Part shown: piece after piece, positions 61,530 through 64,000 of the stretch
How positions within the stretch are numbered: the stretch's first letter is position 1
How the letters are laid out: every line of letters begins with the position of its first letter
Source: Flavobacterium chungbukense
Lineage (GTDB): Bacteria; Bacteroidota; Bacteroidia; Flavobacteriales; Flavobacteriaceae
Assembly (NCBI RefSeq): GCF_020805785.1
Contig: NZ_JAJGZV010000002.1
Coordinates: 124,001-188,000 of the forward strand
Direction: 5' to 3'
Length of the DNA: 64,000 nucleotides
Made by a program: the position numbers and the translations under genes
Notes under the pieces: model-generated
What the model saw: the letters and a program-made list of their open reading frames with translations, nothing else
The model's database searches: none
What the model was told of the DNA's origin: nothing

Positions 61530-62273
61530 TCATATCGAAAGGGATTGCAAATTTGCTTTTTCTGCACCTAAAATAATTCCGTTATTGACATTTTGAACAA
61601 AGCCGATTATTTCAAAATCTTGTGCATTAAAATTCTTTGGTAAAGCAATAATTGCATTTCCTTTTCCACTTTTCAAATCGATTGTTTGCAAACGCTGTAC
61701 AATTTGAAAGTGAGATAAAACACGATGTGCATTCTCCCCTCTTTTCACATTGCTTTTTGCCGATTTCTGAACGATTGCAACTAGTAAACGGCTATTTTTT
61801 AAATTTCCATTAATAGCATAATTCAGAACGAGCGTATTATTTTGCTGTTTGGCTTCTAAAGACAAATTAACTGTTGCAGGATTTGAAAGCGCCGATTTAA
61901 TGCCATTTCGCAAACTGGTTTCCTGAGAACCGATATAATCTGTTTTTCCGTTAATGATTACTTGAGGCGTGTAAATGGGGTCTTTTCCCATAAATCGGGC
62001 ATAATCGTATTGTCTTTGTGTAAAACTCGCATTGCTAAAAATATCTTTCCAGCCTTGTTTGTCCCAATAATCCACATGATAGGCCAAAACATAAACATTT
62101 TGATCTCGATATTCATTTTGAATTTTCCCAAGCAATTCATCTGCGGGCGGACAACTCGAACAGCCTTCTGAAGTATACAATTCTAAAAGTGCAAAACCTT
62201 TTTGATTGGTTTGGCTAAAAATGCTGTTTCCAGTTAAGAAAAACAGCATCGAAAAAGCGATTAATAATTTCAT
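61530..62273 (-). CDS. DUF1223 thioredoxin-like exported protein
   Basis: The 247-residue protein has a signal peptide (MLFFLTGNSIFSQ) and a thioredoxin-like domain with the redox motif Cys38-Ser-Ser-Cys41 in SEGCSSCPPAD, then VLAYHVDYWDKQGW and IYTPQVIINGK. DUF1223 proteins are widespread periplasmic thioredoxin-fold proteins with unknown substrates. It lies in a minus-strand group with Ohr and a hydrolase. Confidence 0.88.
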   Translation of the reverse strand: MKLLIAFSMLFFLTGNSIFSQTNQKGFALLELYTSEGCSSCPPADELLGKIQNEYRDQNVYVLAYHVDYWDKQGWKDIFSNASFTQRQYDYARFMGKDPIYTPQVIINGKTDYIGSQETSLRNGIKSALSNPATVNLSLEAKQQNNTLVLNYAINGNLKNSRLLVAIVQKSAKSNVKRGENAHRVLSHFQIVQRLQTIDLKSGKGNAIIALPKNFNAQDFEIIGFVQNVNNGIILGAEKANLQSLSI

Positions 62274-62294
62274 GTTTTTTGTTTTGGGTTAATA

Positions 62295-62349
62295 GTTGCT
62301 GGTTGATGGATTGCATTTGTTTAAAATCTAACAACTATCAACCAACAAC
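62295..62349. repeat. Inverted repeat upstream of the DUF1223 gene
   Basis: GTTGCTGGTTGAT (62295-62307) and ATCAACCAACAAC (62337-62349) pair at 12 of 13 positions. It lies between the DUF1223 start and the Ohr stop. It could be a repeat element or a processed stem-loop. Confidence 0.4.
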
Positions 62350-62361
62350 AATCAACTAGGT

Positions 62362-62772
62362 TTAAAGAATATTAATCTCCACGTTTATATTTCCTCTCGT
62401 CGCTTTAGAATACGGACACGTTTGATGTGCTTGCGCTGCCAGAGATTTTGCCGTTTCTGTATCAATTCCAGGAAGACTGATATTTAATCTTGCTTGCAAA
62501 GAATATTCGCCTTCCGTTACACATAAATCGACCTCAGCGTCTACAGCGGTTTCTGCCGGAAGTCTAACTCCCAATTTAGAAGCCGCAATTCCCAAAGCGC
62601 CAATAAAACAAGCCGACCATCCTGCAGCAAACAACTGCTCTGGATTTGTTCCCGGACGTGAAGATCCCGGCGAACTTAATTTGATATTCAAATGTTCATC
62701 TGAACTTTGAGAAGCGCCTTCTCTACCACCTGTTGTGTGTGTTTTTCCTGTGTATAAAACTTTTGTGTCCAT
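62362..62772 (-). CDS. ohr: Organic hydroperoxide resistance protein (Ohr, OsmC superfamily)
   Basis: The 136-residue protein has the Ohr pattern, with reactive Cys55 in LFAAGWSACFIGAL and Cys119 in HQTCPYSKATRGN. It reduces fatty-acid and organic hydroperoxides with a lipoyl or thiol donor. The family's N-terminal TGKTHTTGGREG is present. No OhrR regulator is nearby. Confidence 0.92.
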   Translation of the reverse strand: MDTKVLYTGKTHTTGGREGASQSSDEHLNIKLSSPGSSRPGTNPEQLFAAGWSACFIGALGIAASKLGVRLPAETAVDAEVDLCVTEGEYSLQARLNISLPGIDTETAKSLAAQAHQTCPYSKATRGNINVEINIL

Positions 62773-62878
62773 GATAATTCTAGATTTTAGATTGTTGATT
62801 TTAGATTATTTAAGATTGAAATTGATTTTTGATATTGAAATTGAATTTTGGAATTTGGAATTTTAAAAAATTTGGAAT

Positions 62879-63895
62879 TTATTTCAGATTATCTGCATCG
62901 ATAATTGCTTGCGCAAATGATTTTGGATCTTCTTGTGGCAAGTTGTGTCCTATTCCTTTTAAGATTCTGTGTTCGTATTTTCCTGTAAATTTGTTGGCAT
63001 AGGCTTTTCCATCCGCGAAAGCGCCGTCAAAATCGCTTCCAATTGTGATTGTTGGAACTTTAATCTCAGGTTTTGAAGCAAGACGTTTTTCTAAACTGTT
63101 ATATTTTGCTTCGCCTTTTTCTAAAGATTGTCTCCATCTGTAATTGTGAATCACAATCGCCACGTGATCTGGATTATCAAAAGACTGCGCCGTTTGATCG
63201 TAAGTTGCTTTGTCGAAATTCCACAGTGGAGAAGCGATTTTCCATATTAGCTTATTGAAATCGTAAGTGTTTTGCGTGTAACCTTGTTTTCCTCTTTCGG
63301 TTGCGAAATAGTATTGATACCACCAGCCCAACTCAGCTGTTGGCGGAAGCGGTTTTAAATTGGCTTCTAAATTCACCACCAAATAACCGCTTACCGATAC
63401 CAAACCTTTTACGCGTTCTGGCCAAAGAGCCGAAACTACAACCGCCGTTCTCGCTCCCCAATCGAAACCGCCAATTACAGCTTTGTCGATTTTCAGCGCA
63501 TCCATAAAAGCGATAATATCACTCGCTAAAGCTGATTGCTGACCATTTCTGAATGTATCTTTTGAAAGAAAGGTCGTAGTTCCGAAACCTCTTAAATAAG
63601 GCTTAAAAACGTGATATCCTTTCGCTACCAAAATCGGAACGACTTCGTTGTAACTGTGAATGTCGTAAGGCCAACCGTGAAGTAGAATAACTGGAGTTCC
63701 TGTTGAAGGTCCTGCTTCAGTATAACCGACGTTTAATAAACCTGCATTAATTTGTTTAAAAGTTCCCAATGAACCATTTACTTCTATTTTCTGTTTTGGA
63801 GCTTGTGCATTAGTTAACGTTGCATTCATAAAAAGAACTGCAATTAAGATTGATTTCATTAAAATGCTGTTTGTAATTTTTAATAGCGTTTTCAT
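62879..63895 (-). CDS. Exported alpha/beta hydrolase, epoxide-hydrolase-like
   Basis: The 338-residue protein starts MKTLLKITNSILMKSILIAV and has a signal peptide (start 63895, or the inner Met at 63859) ending TNAQ. LLHGWPYDIHSY carries the oxyanion Gly/Trp, the nucleophile Asp145 lies in GGFDWGA, and a late GIGHNLPQ gives the His. The Asp nucleophile is typical of epoxide hydrolases and haloalkane dehalogenases. It acts outside the cytoplasm; the substrate is unknown. Confidence 0.85.
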   Translation of the reverse strand: MKTLLKITNSILMKSILIAVLFMNATLTNAQAPKQKIEVNGSLGTFKQINAGLLNVGYTEAGPSTGTPVILLHGWPYDIHSYNEVVPILVAKGYHVFKPYLRGFGTTTFLSKDTFRNGQQSALASDIIAFMDALKIDKAVIGGFDWGARTAVVVSALWPERVKGLVSVSGYLVVNLEANLKPLPPTAELGWWYQYYFATERGKQGYTQNTYDFNKLIWKIASPLWNFDKATYDQTAQSFDNPDHVAIVIHNYRWRQSLEKGEAKYNSLEKRLASKPEIKVPTITIGSDFDGAFADGKAYANKFTGKYEHRILKGIGHNLPQEDPKSFAQAIIDADNLK

Positions 63896-63938
63896 AATTT
63901 TATTTTTTGATTAGTTGATTATCAGTTAATTTCTTTGT

Positions 63939-63946
63939 CAAAGGTA
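63939..63946 (-). promoter_or_regulatory. Putative -7 box of the exported hydrolase gene
   Basis: The minus strand reads TACCTTTG, 44 bases before the ATG, matching TAnnTTTG. No -33 partner is visible. Confidence 0.35.
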
Positions 63947-64000
63947 TTTTGAGAATGCTCGCTTTTAAAGGAGAAAAAAGGTGAAGTGGACAAAGTAAAG

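Noticed and set aside
1..64000. tRNA, rRNA, CRISPR arrays, prophage or integrated element boundaries
   Set aside because: I saw no cloverleaf-like tRNA, no spaced direct-repeat array, no phage structural gene, integrase or transposase in the window.

Overview
The window looks like a chromosomal segment of a Flavobacteriaceae bacterium, most likely Flavobacterium or a close relative. It is AT-rich and contains a SusC/SusD pair, several TonB-dependent receptors, many lipoproteins with a hydrophobic stretch ending in Ser-Cys, DUF4833 and MbnP families, and start sites without Shine-Dalgarno sequences. TAnnTTTG promoter boxes of the Bacteroidetes type lie upstream of several genes. I see no tRNA, rRNA, CRISPR array, complete insertion sequence or prophage. 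The identification rests on protein families and gene style, not on a database match.

Layout. 0-8.8 kb: a frameshifted bestrophin, a MEDS-domain protein, an amino-acid permease, then a compact minus-strand operon (Fe/2OG dioxygenase, an unlisted 49-residue protein, CDP-alcohol phosphotransferase, GtrA). This operon is preceded by a promoter and a 26-codon leader ending in eight consecutive Cys codons. 8.8-16.7 kb: small stress-type proteins, SDR and LLM oxidoreductases, and a molybdate ABC operon (modA, a Mop/TOBE protein, modB, modC). 17.8-18.7 kb: two tandem Ile-rich leader peptides, each followed by an intrinsic terminator, ahead of a stand-alone acetolactate synthase small-subunit-like gene. 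18.7-22.3 kb: DapA-like lyase, cupin, sialate O-acetylesterase and an Old Yellow Enzyme remnant. 22.3-29.1 kb: an L,D-transpeptidase-like protein, a SusC/SusD transporter with a long leader, and a damaged AraC-type regulator. 29-40.5 kb: exported proteins, a zinc-finger/FAD monooxygenase fusion, hydrolases, a sigma-54 activator, a decayed small gene, an Na+/H+ antiporter and a polysaccharide deacetylase. 40.5-46.2 kb: an OmpR/histidine-kinase pair next to a large TonB receptor whose upstream region carries four tandem 11-bp repeats. 46.9-53.1 kb: a minus-strand cluster that reads as a copper-handling system (MbnH- and MbnP-like proteins, TonB receptor, FixH/YtkA-like lipoprotein, two paralogous C-x9-C-x3-C membrane proteins). 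53.3-58.7 kb: a tightly packed operon built around a type III polyketide synthase with its own dehydratase, ketosynthase, ACP and phosphopantetheinyl transferase. 58.8-63.9 kb: DoxX-like protein, a LytS/LytTR pair, a DUF1223 protein, Ohr and an exported epoxide-hydrolase-like protein.

The most interesting signals are regulatory and easy to miss: the poly-cysteine leader, the tandem isoleucine attenuators, and the 11-bp repeat array. A second theme is gene decay. Five loci show frameshifts, nonsense codons or truncation, and several of these lie in homopolymers, so sequencing error has to be excluded. A pair of 140-160 bp inverted-repeat elements is also present, and one of them supplies the stop codon of a copper-cluster gene.
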